A DNA stretch of 64,000 nt from Stutzerimonas stutzeri (GTDB lineage Bacteria > Pseudomonadota > Gammaproteobacteria > Enterobacterales > Pasteurellaceae), in assembly GCA_901420285.1 (NCBI GenBank), contig CABDVE010000001.1, positions 1,550,001 to 1,614,000 on the forward strand, read 5' to 3'. The notes below the pieces were generated by a model. That model saw only the letters and a list, made by a program, of their open reading frames with translations, was not told the DNA's origin and ran no database searches. Both the position numbers and the translations under genes were made by a program. Of this stretch, positions 8,953-17,477 are shown piece after piece (positions within the stretch are counted from its first letter, which is position 1; every line of letters starts with the position of its first letter).

Positions 8953-9684
8953 ATGGCTGAATTAAGTTACCAAGAAGAATTGCGCTACAACCGCCAAATT
9001 ATTCTCAAAGCGGTAGATTTCGACGGGCAAGAAAAGCTCAAAGACAGCAAGATGCTTATCGTTGGTTTAGGCGGCTTGGGTTGCGCCGCCGCACAATATC
9101 TTACGGCAGCCGGCGTTGGCTATCTTACATTGCTTGATTTCGATACGGTTTCCCTTTCAAACTTACAACGTCAAGTGTTGCATTGCGACGCCCGGCTTGA
9201 AATGCCAAAAGTGGAATCCGCCAAAATTGCCCTCCTCCAACTTAATCCGCATGTTAAAATCGACACGATCAACGCTAAACTCGACGAAGAAAAGCTCGCC
9301 GAAATTCTGCCTCATTTTGACATAATTTTAGATTGCACCGACAATGTCGAAATTCGCAATCAACTGGATCGCCAATGTGAAAAAGCGAAAGTTCCATTGA
9401 TTTCCGGCGCGGCAATTAGAATGGAAGGACAGGTTTCTGTGTTCACTTACGAACCCGGCACGCCCTCCTATCGCGATCTCAGCCGACTGTTTGGACAAAA
9501 TCTACTAAGCTGCGTCGAAGCCGGCGTACTTGCGCCAATCGTAGGCATTGTCGGCGCCATTCAAGCCTTGGAAGCGATCAAAGTACAGTTAAAAATCGGC
9601 AAAAATTTGTGCGGGAGACTGCTGATGATTGATGGTTTTTCGATGAATGTAAGAGAAATAAAGTTGCCTGGAATCTCGGCATAA
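8953..9684 (+). CDS. moeB: Molybdopterin-synthase adenylyltransferase MoeB
   Basis: A 243-residue E1-like enzyme that adenylates the C-terminus of MoaD so it can be thiolated for molybdopterin synthesis. The nucleotide-binding motif is IVGLGGLGCAAAQYL; the ATP site continues in LLDFDTVSLSNLQRQVL and DCTDNVEIRNQLD. LSCVEAGVLAPIVGIVGA holds the region around the usual catalytic Cys. Unlike E. coli MoeB, the zinc cysteines are missing: where E. coli has a CxxC the sequence reads SYRDL, and the C-terminus stops at KLPGISA without the second CxxC. It may still work through the conserved core, but this departure is worth noting. Confidence 0.92.
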   Translation: MAELSYQEELRYNRQIILKAVDFDGQEKLKDSKMLIVGLGGLGCAAAQYLTAAGVGYLTLLDFDTVSLSNLQRQVLHCDARLEMPKVESAKIALLQLNPHVKIDTINAKLDEEKLAEILPHFDIILDCTDNVEIRNQLDRQCEKAKVPLISGAAIRMEGQVSVFTYEPGTPSYRDLSRLFGQNLLSCVEAGVLAPIVGIVGAIQALEAIKVQLKIGKNLCGRLLMIDGFSMNVREIKLPGISA

Positions 9685-9876
9685 AAGGAGGGGATAAATA
9701 GGAAATCATATTACTTACCAAGCTCTCGATATTTCACCTAAACGGGAGTGTTGACTGTTAAGTCTCATTATTAGCATATTTGCATTTACAGTATGTTCCC
9801 CGCCATCAAATAAATAAAAGATAATTCATTCATATTTAGCTTTATGTATATTTCAATACGCCGTCAAGATAGCTAC

Positions 9877-9888
9877 CAATGCGGTGCT
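9877..9888 (+). repeat. Dispersed 12-mer CAATGCGGTGCT
   Basis: Exact copy of the dispersed motif in the gap between moeB and the CRISPR array. Apart from this and the array, 9685-9951 holds nothing I recognise. Confidence 0.7.
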
Positions 9889-9951
9889 GATTGAGCATCT
9901 CAATCTAAGACAACTACATCAACTACTTACGCCGAATTAGCCATAAAAGAG

Positions 9952-10049
9952 GTTTCAACACACAGCCGCGCGAAGGCGGCTGCATCCAAAAAGATCTTTG
10001 ATATTGCACTCAAAATCGTTTCAACACTCAGCCGCCCGAAGGCGGCTGC
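9952..10049 (-). CRISPR. Minimal type I-C CRISPR array (two repeats, one spacer)
   Basis: Two 32-bp repeats at 9952-9983 and 10018-10049 flank one 34-bp spacer at 9984-10017. On the minus strand the repeats read GCAGCCGCC...GTTGAAAC, the type I-C form with a GCAGCCGCC/GGCGGCTG stem and the GTTGAAAC end. They differ at two positions. The copy next to cas2 (10018-10049) has a perfect stem; the distal copy (9952-9983) has a mismatch in it, as terminal repeats often do. Reading from cas2, the order is leader, good repeat, spacer, degenerate repeat. No further repeat is visible out to moeB. The array has shrunk or was never expanded, in keeping with the damaged cas1. Confidence 0.88.
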
Positions 10050-10240
10050 TCCCTACCTAAAAAAGCAAGAAAAATCAGCAGATTAAACACTGTATTTCGC
10101 TAACTGATTTTATGATAAGGAGTTTGGTAAGTATAACGGCCACATTGTCGTTATACAAATAGATTAATTCATTCAAATTGTTAAAGAAAATGAGGTTCGC
10201 TATCCCATCAGGGGTTTAATGAGAACAACAGGTTAGCGAA
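10050..10240 (-). promoter_or_regulatory. Probable CRISPR leader region with a hairpin
   Basis: AT-rich stretch between cas2 and the first repeat, where the I-C leader and array promoter should lie. It holds an 8-bp inverted repeat GTATAACG (10131-10138) / CGTTATAC (10149-10156), and a looser pair GTTCGCTA / TAGCGAAC near 10195 and 10235. Assignment as leader is by position only. Confidence 0.5.
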
Positions 10241-10534
10241 CTAAATGACAAGCATGTCTTTAAATACATCCACCGACGGTTTTGCCCCATGATGCTCCAC
10301 TTTATTACGCCACTTACTGCCTAAATGATAAAAACGCAGGCTGTCACATGTGGGGTCGTAGGTTTCCAACAGTTTGTTTTTCAACATGACCCATTGGTCA
10401 GGCGTAACATCGCATTCAAATACCGAATATTGCGCCCGCACACCGTAATCTAAGCAATGTTTTGCGATGCGACGCAATCGTGCTTGCCCGTTTGGATCAT
10501 CAAAAGAAATATCGTAAGTAATCAGCATTAACAT
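10241..10534 (-). CDS. cas2: Cas2, CRISPR adaptation protein
   Basis: A 97-residue Cas2 of the type I-C kind, which forms the spacer-integration complex with Cas1. The ferredoxin-like fold begins MLMLITYDISFDDPNGQARL with the conserved Asp after the first strand, and continues with YGVRAQYSVFECDVTPDQW. It is intact and starts 4 bases after the stop of cas1 remnants, the usual tight coupling. With Cas1 ruined, Cas2 probably has no working partner here. Confidence 0.93.
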   Translation of the reverse strand: MLMLITYDISFDDPNGQARLRRIAKHCLDYGVRAQYSVFECDVTPDQWVMLKNKLLETYDPTCDSLRFYHLGSKWRNKVEHHGAKPSVDVFKDMLVI

Positions 10535-10537
10535 GGG

Positions 10538-11554
10538 TTATCTCATCAAAAACGGCGGATATTCCGTCAAATCTCCACGCAAGTACCGCGCCAACAGCAT
10601 TGCCTGAATATACGGCAGCAGCCCGATTTCCACTTCCTCGCCTAAAAACGGATGCACGATTTTCTCCTGCTTTTTTACCTGCAAAGCTTGGAACAACAGC
10701 TTACGCGCATCGGCTTTTAAGCTCACCGCGCCGCTTGCCTCGGTAATGAAATCCTGCGGTTTGATTTACCCTCGGTTAATCAGCGACAACACCAGCCTGT
10801 CCGCCCACCATGCGCGGAATTCTTCCAAAATATCCTGTGCCAAACTGTCGCGCCCGGCCGGTCGGCGTGCAAAAAGCCCACCTGCGGATCCAGCCCCACG
10901 CCTTGCTGCGCGCCACTGATGTCCTTGCCCAGAATGCTGTACACAAACGACAACAGCGCATTCACCCCGTCTCTGGGCGGACGGCGGTTGCGCCCGCCCG
11001 TCAAAAGAAAAACCGCTTTTTTCGCTCAAAAGCTGCTCGAACACGCCGAAATAACGCGCCGTCGCATCGCCTTCAATGCCACGCACCACGTCCAGCTCCG
11101 CCGCGCCCTTCAACTGCCGCAGCGAAATATTCAAAGAATCGACCGCACTTTGAATCGCCACATTCTCGCCATAATTGCGAATCTGCCGCTGAAGCACCCG
11201 CTTACTCGCCTGAATCTTTGCCGCAATGATATTGCGCGCAATCGGCACGGGATTTTGCTCCGACACCCGATACTGCGCCCGACGCAGCAGCACATTGCCG
11301 CTCTGCCGCCCCTGAAGTCGTCCCAAGAAACGTCCGTTTTCGGTAAAAAACGCTAAATTCACATTATTTTCGCCGCAAAACCCAAGCAGAAAAGGCGACA
11401 CCAGCACATTCCCAAAACAGAAAATATGCCCGATGGAATGCACCGGCAACTGTGCCACCTTCTTACGCTCCTGCTCCACCACCAGCGTCTCCCGCTCCTT
11501 ATGCAGGTAGCTGCCTTGACTGGTGATGTAGAGCGTGTTTTGCAGTTTGCTCAT
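10538..11554 (-). pseudogene. cas1: cas1, type I-C integrase gene with three lesions
   Basis: Together the frames rebuild a full-length type I-C Cas1 of about 339 residues, but it is broken. The N-terminal part is fine to FSFDGR and keeps the likely catalytic Glu in GIEGDATARYF. A 4-bp tandem duplication (GCCC twice, 10992-10999) then shifts the frame; the correct continuation [20 protein letters not shown] lies in another frame. A base is lost near 10850-10853, restoring the frame, so about 48 residues including the GFLH metal-site His are scrambled. Last, a TAA at 10766-10768 interrupts LSLINRG-IKPQDF, apparently from a Gln codon, separating the C-terminal tail (10538-10765). The compensated shifts plus the stop argue for decay, although a sequencing error at the GC-rich duplication cannot be excluded. 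Confidence 0.9.
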
Positions 11555-11629
11555 GGGGAAAACTCCTTGGGTTTTGACCGCAGTTATGGATTAGTGGAAA
11601 CATCCAAATAGTGACTTATGTATAAAGTA

Positions 11630-13351
11630 TTAAATGATTAGTGGAATATCCCAAGAAGTCCATTTTGATATACAGAAAGATCTATTCATACAACGAATAG
11701 ATGTGTTAAACATAAATAAAACTCTTGCGCCATTTAACATCTCCCACTGTTTCGCGGGACCAGGATTACTATTTGGATTATCATCATGAATTTTTTGGAT
11801 TTCTTTAATTAAATAATCTTGAACATTCATAATATCTGAAAAATCAATTAAAGCATTATCGTAAAGTATTTGATTGAAGTCCCCATTTTTAAAAGATAGT
11901 ATATTTCCCTGAAGAAGCTTTCTAAAAGTATTCCATTCATACATTGATATACCATTCTTAGTACACATATCAAGATTCTCAACAGAATGTAATAATATAA
12001 ATCTACAATTTCTTTCTATGTCTAGCTTAGCGATAATTTTTTTACCCAATCTAGATACAAGACGATCTTTAACTCCTGTGGTTGATATTTTTGATCTTAG
12101 ATGACATAACTGTTCAATGCCATGATTTAGCGACTCATTTCTACAATACTCGTTAAATTCATCTCTAAGAAATGGATGTGTTGTAGTTATTCTGTGTTTA
12201 ATTTGACAGAAATAAACTAGATCAGATACCTTGTCATAAATAATCATATCTGCATCATATTTTTCTTTTGGATCGTTTATACCATCTGTTACAACAAATC
12301 GATTACTATTGAGTTTATCCTTCAAATACTTTTGAATATATCCATTCTCAAACCATTTGCCTATTTTTTTCATATTAGTCAAATAACCAGATAAAACAGT
12401 TATAATTGCAAACTTTAAATTAATATTATTTACTCTTATTTGATTATTATTTAATTCAGTTGCTATCCTATCATGCTCATGTACTCCTAACTCATCCATA
12501 ATTTTAAAAAGAAATTTAATTTCATCTTCAGAAAATCCGAATTTATGCAATTTATCCTTATCAATAATTACTTGTTGATTAAATACATTCTCAACGTCGT
12601 ATTGATCAATATCATTCTGAAAAGATAGAAAAGAAGCTATTTCAACCAAGCCCCTCATATCTGAAAAAATCTTACTATCACTTAAATCCAAATTTTTTAT
12701 ATAATCTGGATGAAAGCTTATGTACTTATCTAATACTATATCTACAAAAACTTGAAATAGTTCAGAATCTCTAGAATCTATATTATTGCTAATTTCCTTT
12801 CTAACAATCAGATCAGAAAGATGACTTTGTTGAGTAAAATATCGAGAAAACCAAATCATTTTATAAGGGGCTAGATATTCTTTCTTTATTTTATAATTTC
12901 CATTATTACAAACTTCTATAACCCCTAATAAGACATAGGAAATAAATTCACTAAAAGAATAAAAAGCATAAATATTAACTATTTCTTGATATGAAATTTC
13001 ATTCCAGTCAGGAAAATTATTTTTAACTAAATCTTCCTTTATCCTTTCTCGATAATTATTGGCTATCAATCGGGAATTATCTATAATTTGCTTACTTCCC
13101 TTATCATTTAATATATACGATTTAATTCTAAAACTCTCAACTCTCCTATTAATAAAGAAAATTTTGTATCCTAAACTGACTAAAGCATACTTTTTAAGCT
13201 CACATAATACTTTTGCTAAATTACTCGGAAGATATTTTCTAATGTCTGTTTCTGAGATATTAATAGGATTGTTAATAAGTGATAAAATAAACAATCTTTT
13301 GTCCTTATCCATATCATTCAAATTATTCATTAAACATTCAAACCAATGCAT
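11630..13351 (-). CDS. Unknown AT-rich protein between cas4 and cas1; possible PD-(D/E)XK nuclease
   Basis: A 573-residue protein I do not recognise. Codon use and base composition are far more AT-rich than in the flanking cas genes. The start has AGGAG 7 bases upstream. The N-terminal 60 residues could be a winged-helix-like or helical domain; the middle is helical and charged. Around residues 363-387 the sequence reads KYDADMIIYD, then LVYFCQIKHR: an Asp, a beta strand and Q-I-K, the spacing seen in PD-(D/E)XK nucleases (D366 or D368, Q383, K385). It lies 46 bases after cas4 and 75 before cas1, in the same direction. A nuclease in a defence locus is plausible but this is inference; a transposon-free accessory insertion of other function is possible. 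Confidence 0.6.
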   Translation of the reverse strand: MHWFECLMNNLNDMDKDKRLFILSLINNPINISETDIRKYLPSNLAKVLCELKKYALVSLGYKIFFINRRVESFRIKSYILNDKGSKQIIDNSRLIANNYRERIKEDLVKNNFPDWNEISYQEIVNIYAFYSFSEFISYVLLGVIEVCNNGNYKIKKEYLAPYKMIWFSRYFTQQSHLSDLIVRKEISNNIDSRDSELFQVFVDIVLDKYISFHPDYIKNLDLSDSKIFSDMRGLVEIASFLSFQNDIDQYDVENVFNQQVIIDKDKLHKFGFSEDEIKFLFKIMDELGVHEHDRIATELNNNQIRVNNINLKFAIITVLSGYLTNMKKIGKWFENGYIQKYLKDKLNSNRFVVTDGINDPKEKYDADMIIYDKVSDLVYFCQIKHRITTTHPFLRDEFNEYCRNESLNHGIEQLCHLRSKISTTGVKDRLVSRLGKKIIAKLDIERNCRFILLHSVENLDMCTKNGISMYEWNTFRKLLQGNILSFKNGDFNQILYDNALIDFSDIMNVQDYLIKEIQKIHDDNPNSNPGPAKQWEMLNGARVLFMFNTSIRCMNRSFCISKWTSWDIPLII

Positions 13352-13397
13352 ATTCTAGCTCCTAGCATTAAATAATCAGATAAGTCGAATGGTTGAT

Positions 13398-14045
13398 TTA
13401 CTCAAACAACCCCGCCACATACCCCACACTCCTATCCCGCTTCCCCAACAACTCCGGCTGGCAAATCTCCACCAACGAGCAGGCTTTGCAGCGTTTGCCG
13501 TAGTCGGGCGGCGGAGTTTGTCCGCTGTTTAGAAGTTCGCGCACGGCGGCGATGGTGGCGAGTGTTTGGGCGCGCAGGTAGTCTGAAAAGACGACGGGGA
13601 TGCGGTGGCGGGTTTGCATATACCACAGCGCGCCCTCAGAGACGGTTTGCCCCGTCATTTCTTCCAAGCACAAGCCTTGGGCGCAAAGCTGGATTTCATC
13701 CATCGGGTCGGGTTTGGGCTTGCCGCGTTTGTATTCCACGGGTTTCAGACGGCCTGTTTTCGTATCCACTTCCACCAAATCCAACACGCCGCTGATGCCC
13801 AGTTTTTCCGCCGACACATGCACCGTCCGCTCAAAGCGCACGCCCTTGCGCGTTTCCGGCTCGCCCGAATCCACCCGCTCATGGAGCGCCTTGCCTTGCG
13901 CGGTCAAATAGTTCTCTGCCCACACCTGCTCGTTGTGAATCAACGCGCATTGACGCGGGCAGAAGGCGTAGTGTTGCAGGGCGGAAAGGGAAATCAGGCG
14001 CGTGTCCTGATTTTCCCTTTGGGTTTCGGTTAAAAGTGCGGTCAT
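13398..14045 (-). CDS. cas4: Cas4, CRISPR exonuclease for spacer acquisition
   Basis: A 215-residue Cas4 with a RecB-like nuclease core and an iron-sulfur cluster; in I-C systems it trims prespacers and checks their PAM. Cluster cysteines are in FCPRQCALIH near residue 32 and in RCKACSLVEICQPELLG near the C-terminus. The nuclease motif is GVLDLVEVD followed by PVEYKRGKPK, giving D...E-x-K. It reads as intact. The gene's first codons contain a USS (14034-14042) and its middle contains a Neisseria-type DUS (13744-13755). cas7 ends 15 bases upstream, so it is in the cas transcript. Confidence 0.94.
   Translation of the reverse strand: MTALLTETQRENQDTRLISLSALQHYAFCPRQCALIHNEQVWAENYLTAQGKALHERVDSGEPETRKGVRFERTVHVSAEKLGISGVLDLVEVDTKTGRLKPVEYKRGKPKPDPMDEIQLCAQGLCLEEMTGQTVSEGALWYMQTRHRIPVVFSDYLRAQTLATIAAVRELLNSGQTPPPDYGKRCKACSLVEICQPELLGKRDRSVGYVAGLFE
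13744..13755 (-). other. Neisseria-type DNA uptake sequence (AG-DUS) in cas4
   Basis: Exact AGGCCGTCTGAA on the minus strand, the 12-mer used by many Neisseria species for DNA uptake. Confidence 0.85.
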
Positions 14046-14060
14046 CTTTTCAAATGTTTT

Positions 14061-14927
14061 TTAAAGCAACTCTTCCACACTCACGCCATTCAGGCCGTCT
14101 GAAACCACACTGATTTTGTAATCGCCAAAACCGCTTGCGGGCGTACCTGATTCGCCGTTTACGCGTTCGACTTTCACGGCGTCAAACAATTTATGTGCAG
14201 GCTGGCTGCCGAGTGCACTGTCGTGTTTAAAAACAATCAGTTTGCGCGCCGCCATTTCGCCACGGGCGGCGGAACGGTCGTGCTCAAACATCAGCGTCAG
14301 TGCTTGCCAGAGTTTGGCTAAATCATCGTCTGAAAAGCCGGTTTTAGCGGCAAGGTTGGCGGAGATAAAGCCGTGTACGCGGTAAAGCGCGTAAGGGACG
14401 ATGTATTTGCGCCCCATAGTACGTTCTTTTTCCAAGTCTTTTTCATTGGTGACTGCCATGCGGGTGATGGAAACTTCCAGTGGCACAATCGGGTCGGTGG
14501 ATTGGGCAAACGCCAGTTGCACCGGGCCGCGCACTTGTCCGCTGTTGACTTCGGTGGTCATCACGGCGCCGAAAGTGCGGATATCAAAGAAATTTTTACA
14601 CATCCAGGCGGTAATGTCGCGGGCTTTGGCTTCGTCTTTTGGCAGTTTTTTAGCTTCCGATTCAATGCCGAGCGCTTCATAAGCGCGTTTGTTTTGCAGG
14701 TTTAACACGCTTTTTTCTTTGACGTAGATTTCGTAACCGGCTTCGTTTTCGCTGCTGATTTCTACAAAATTACGAATTTTGCGTTTCAGGCAGACGTCAG
14801 TTACCAGGCCTTTGCTGGATTCAGGATCAAGGCGCGGCATATTGCCCGCATCGGGGTCGCCGTTGGGGTTGCCGTTGGTTACATCAAAAAAGTAAACAAA
14901 TTCATAGCGGTTTTGAATGGCAAACAT
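14061..14927 (-). CDS. cas7: Cas7 (Csd2), type I-C Cascade backbone subunit
   Basis: A 288-residue Cas7/Csd2, which coats the crRNA spacer along the Cascade filament. It begins with the family's [20 protein letters not shown] and then [34 protein letters not shown] and [12 protein letters not shown]-like wording ([15 protein letters not shown]) are typical. Length is standard and no lesion is seen. AAGGAG lies 8 bases before the ATG. It follows cas8c by 11 bases. Confidence 0.95.
   Translation of the reverse strand: MFAIQNRYEFVYFFDVTNGNPNGDPDAGNMPRLDPESSKGLVTDVCLKRKIRNFVEISSENEAGYEIYVKEKSVLNLQNKRAYEALGIESEAKKLPKDEAKARDITAWMCKNFFDIRTFGAVMTTEVNSGQVRGPVQLAFAQSTDPIVPLEVSITRMAVTNEKDLEKERTMGRKYIVPYALYRVHGFISANLAAKTGFSDDDLAKLWQALTLMFEHDRSAARGEMAARKLIVFKHDSALGSQPAHKLFDAVKVERVNGESGTPASGFGDYKISVVSDGLNGVSVEELL
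14092..14103 (+). other. Neisseria-type DNA uptake sequence (AG-DUS) in cas7
   Basis: Exact AGGCCGTCTGAA on the plus strand, inside the last codons of cas7. Confidence 0.85.
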
Positions 14928-14938
14928 TTTCTGGCTCC

Positions 14939-16717
14939 TTAGTTTTCAATAGTTTCAGCGGTTTCTTTTTTAGCAAAATAGCTTTGTTTTTGGTGGTAAT
15001 AGCCGATAGCGAAGCGGCCTTGCTCGTCAATGCTCAAATGGCGCGGAAAGGTTTCGGGCAGTTTGGCAATGGTTTCGCCTAAATCTTTATCCAAATTCAC
15101 CGCCATGCCGGCCTTGTCTTTACGCAAGCGCGATAAATGGTGTTTTGCACCCGACAAAAGGCGCGGAAAAACCGAAAACGGCACGGCGGATGCAGAGCCG
15201 TAATAGCGGTCGGCAATGCCGGCATTTAATTCGCCCAACGCCTGATATTGAATGCGCTCCAATACGGCAAACAGCCGCCCTAAAAGATAGGCGCAATTCG
15301 GGCTTTCATTGTTCAAACTCATAGGAACTCCTTCTTCGATAAAACCTTTTCTAAAACGCCGCTCTAATACGGCTTTCATCATTGCCACGCGCAGACCGTT
15401 TACATCGCCATCGGCACGGATTCGAGTAATCAGTTGCGACAGCAAACTTAATGGGTACGGCGTGCCGCAAATCACGGCGCGGGTCATTTCACCTGCCAAT
15501 ACGGGCGAGATATTTTCGCTTTTGCCCAGCACGGCAGTTTGTAATAAAAGTCGCCAAATAGACGGCGGCGTTTTCCACGCGTAAGGCTCAAGGGCTAAAT
15601 CTTGCCAATGCTGCGCCAAATTTTCCGCCAACTGCCCAAACGTGGTGTCCAGCCAAAACCGAACAGAAATCCGCGCGGCATTAGGGGCAAGCCCTAAGAT
15701 ATAAAAACGGGTATTAGGAGAGAGTTCGGGCGCAATTTCTTGCAACGGACGACCTTTGCCCATTTGTTCCAATACGTTGAAAACTTTGGCGCTTTCTTGT
15801 TCGTCATCCGGCGGCGTGAACACATGCGCAAAGAAGCCTTCGGCAGCCTGCGCCGTCGCGTTATCGTCCGCTTTCGCCCAAAAGACCGTGCTGGCATCGC
15901 CGATGGTCAGGCAGTGATTGTTTTCGCGGCGCAACAGATAGTTCAGCGCAGTAGTGTAGGCAAACGCGGATTGTTCGGAAACAGGCGCATTTGCGCCTTG
16001 CTCCTTGCCAAAGGAGGCAAAGGCTTCTTTGTTAAACGAGATAATCGAGCCGCCGGAGCTTTGCCCGCCAAACACGCCTTTAATCGCCGGATGCAGCCGT
16101 GCAATCGGGGCGGTGTCGCCGCTAATCAGGCATAAGCCCTCAAGCGCTTCGTCGCTTTTCAAGTAGCCTGCCCACAACGTTTGTGCGGCTTCGCGTTTAT
16201 GGATAAGTGCGGTCGGTTTTTCAAGAGAAAATGCGATATTGGCATCAAGCATTTCGGCAGGCAGGTTTTCGGCAGCAAAATGTGCAGGCTGCCAGTTTTG
16301 CAGAAAACGGCATAAGGCTTGCAAGCCTTCATCTTCACTGTTTTGCAGTAAATCGAGATGGTATTGCTTAAAGGCGTCAAAGGTTTTTTCAGACGACGTA
16401 AACGGTTTTTCTTTCGCTTCGGCTTTGTTTTTATTGGCTTCCACGCCAAGCGCGTAGGCGGTTTTATCCCACAAAAAATTCGGCTTGATACCCGACGTAC
16501 GTTTTTCAGGGCGCGGCACGCTCATCAGCTTCGGCTGAGGCTTTTTATCGGCAGTCAGATTCGGCACAACGGTTTTCAGACGACCTTCTTTATCCAACAC
16601 CAAAATCCAGCCGATTTTCTCCTCGCTAAAACCATAAGGCGGCACTTTTGGGTTGCCCATGTCATCGGTTTTTGTTGCTAAACGGTGGTAATAGCGGGCA
16701 AGGGACGCAAGAATCAT
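14939..16717 (-). CDS. cas8c: Cas8c (Csd1), type I-C Cascade large subunit
   Basis: A 592-residue Cas8c/Csd1, within the usual 570-600 range. In I-C systems it recognises the PAM in target DNA and, by an internal start in some species, may also provide the small subunit (Cas11c). Family features are the N-terminal [17 protein letters not shown] and [14 protein letters not shown], the middle [14 protein letters not shown], and [19 protein letters not shown] followed by a C-terminal helical domain ([18 protein letters not shown]). It overlaps cas5 by 4 bases. It carries a USS (16205-16213) and an exact DUS (16575-16586). No disruption seen. Confidence 0.95.
   Translation of the reverse strand: MILASLARYYHRLATKTDDMGNPKVPPYGFSEEKIGWILVLDKEGRLKTVVPNLTADKKPQPKLMSVPRPEKRTSGIKPNFLWDKTAYALGVEANKNKAEAKEKPFTSSEKTFDAFKQYHLDLLQNSEDEGLQALCRFLQNWQPAHFAAENLPAEMLDANIAFSLEKPTALIHKREAAQTLWAGYLKSDEALEGLCLISGDTAPIARLHPAIKGVFGGQSSGGSIISFNKEAFASFGKEQGANAPVSEQSAFAYTTALNYLLRRENNHCLTIGDASTVFWAKADDNATAQAAEGFFAHVFTPPDDEQESAKVFNVLEQMGKGRPLQEIAPELSPNTRFYILGLAPNAARISVRFWLDTTFGQLAENLAQHWQDLALEPYAWKTPPSIWRLLLQTAVLGKSENISPVLAGEMTRAVICGTPYPLSLLSQLITRIRADGDVNGLRVAMMKAVLERRFRKGFIEEGVPMSLNNESPNCAYLLGRLFAVLERIQYQALGELNAGIADRYYGSASAVPFSVFPRLLSGAKHHLSRLRKDKAGMAVNLDKDLGETIAKLPETFPRHLSIDEQGRFAIGYYHQKQSYFAKKETAETIEN
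16575..16586 (-). other. Neisseria-type DNA uptake sequence (AG-mucDUS) in cas8c
   Basis: Exact AGGTCGTCTGAA on the minus strand, the dialect associated with the Neisseria mucosa group. A one-mismatch relative, ACGTCGTCTGAA, lies at 16388-16399. Confidence 0.82.
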
Positions 16718-17388
16718 GCTTTCACCTCCTCGGCGTAAAACGGCGGCACATCAATTACACCATCTTTCATTTGTGCGCGGAAAAAATGCGGCGTGTTGCC
16801 GTGGTCAAAATCAATATCGTGCAGCATCCAGCCTAAATCGCGGTTTGCCTCGCTTTCCGATAATGCCGACTGCGGCAACGGCTCACCTTCATCAAGCAAC
16901 GCAAAATCAGCAGGGAATTCATGCACGCCCAAACAAGGCTGCTGAAAACATTGCCCTTTTTTCGCACGGCGTTTGAACATTTCAATATGCTTAGTAACGG
17001 TCTCATCCGCCCCCGCTTTTGCCGTCAACACCGCATGGGCTTCAATCACATAAGCCACGTCTTTAAGCACCGTCGCCGCGCGCTGCTGGCGGTCGTCTTC
17101 AATCAGCATATATAAATCGGCAACGCTCTTACGCTTCATCGCCCCACTGACCTTACCCGCCGAAATCTTGCCGCCCAATTCATTGCGCCGCACCGACTCA
17201 AACCGAATCGGCTTCAACACATAAATCCGGTCAATCACCCACCGAATCGCCGGCTTCCAATGCACCGCCGCCAAAATCCCGCGCGCCGCCGACGGCGTGA
17301 TGGCATCATAAGATACCCGCTCCACCTTCATCTCCGGACGGGTAAAACAGGCATAATCGCCCCAAATGTGTAGGCGGATTTGGTTCAT
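16714..17388 (-). CDS. cas5: Cas5c (Cas5d), crRNA-processing endonuclease of type I-C
   Basis: A 224-residue Cas5 of the I-C type. Because I-C systems lack Cas6, Cas5c cuts pre-crRNA and then stays bound to the 5' handle in Cascade. The sequence begins IRLHIWGDYACFTRPEMKVE, followed by SYDAITPSAARGILAAVHWKP, the typical RAMP opening, and has the basic FKRRAKKGQCFQQPCLGVHEF segment. It reads as intact. The ATG is preceded by AAGGAG. Upstream, an 89-base gap containing adjoining USS and DUS separates it from the unknown 583-residue gene. Confidence 0.95.
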   Translation of the reverse strand: MNQIRLHIWGDYACFTRPEMKVERVSYDAITPSAARGILAAVHWKPAIRWVIDRIYVLKPIRFESVRRNELGGKISAGKVSGAMKRKSVADLYMLIEDDRQQRAATVLKDVAYVIEAHAVLTAKAGADETVTKHIEMFKRRAKKGQCFQQPCLGVHEFPADFALLDEGEPLPQSALSESEANRDLGWMLHDIDFDHGNTPHFFRAQMKDGVIDVPPFYAEEVKA

Positions 17389-17409
17389 TTGGTTCTCCTT
17401 TGAGTTGGA

Positions 17410-17430
17410 AAGTGCGGTTTCAGACGACGT
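17410..17430. other. Abutting USS (Pasteurellaceae) and DUS-like (Neisseria) uptake signals
   Basis: An exact USS AAGTGCGGT (17410-17418) is followed directly by TTCAGACGACGT (17419-17430), the complement of ACGTCGTCTGAA, one base away from AG-mucDUS. Both lie between cas5 and the inserted gene. Confidence 0.8.
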
Positions 17431-17477
17431 TTTGAAAACGTTGAGAGAATTGACCGCACTGAAATAGTTTTCAAATC

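Noticed and set aside
9685-9951. Further CRISPR repeats or a hidden gene beyond the distal repeat
   Set aside because: No third copy of the repeat and no open frame of note; only one dispersed 12-mer is found.
10538-10726. A separate 62-residue gene upstream of cas2
   Set aside because: It is the C-terminus of Cas1 cut off by the TAA at 10766-10768.
13605-14033. Plus-strand frames opposite cas4
   Set aside because: Shadows of cas4 in GC-rich sequence; no start signal or recognisable domain.
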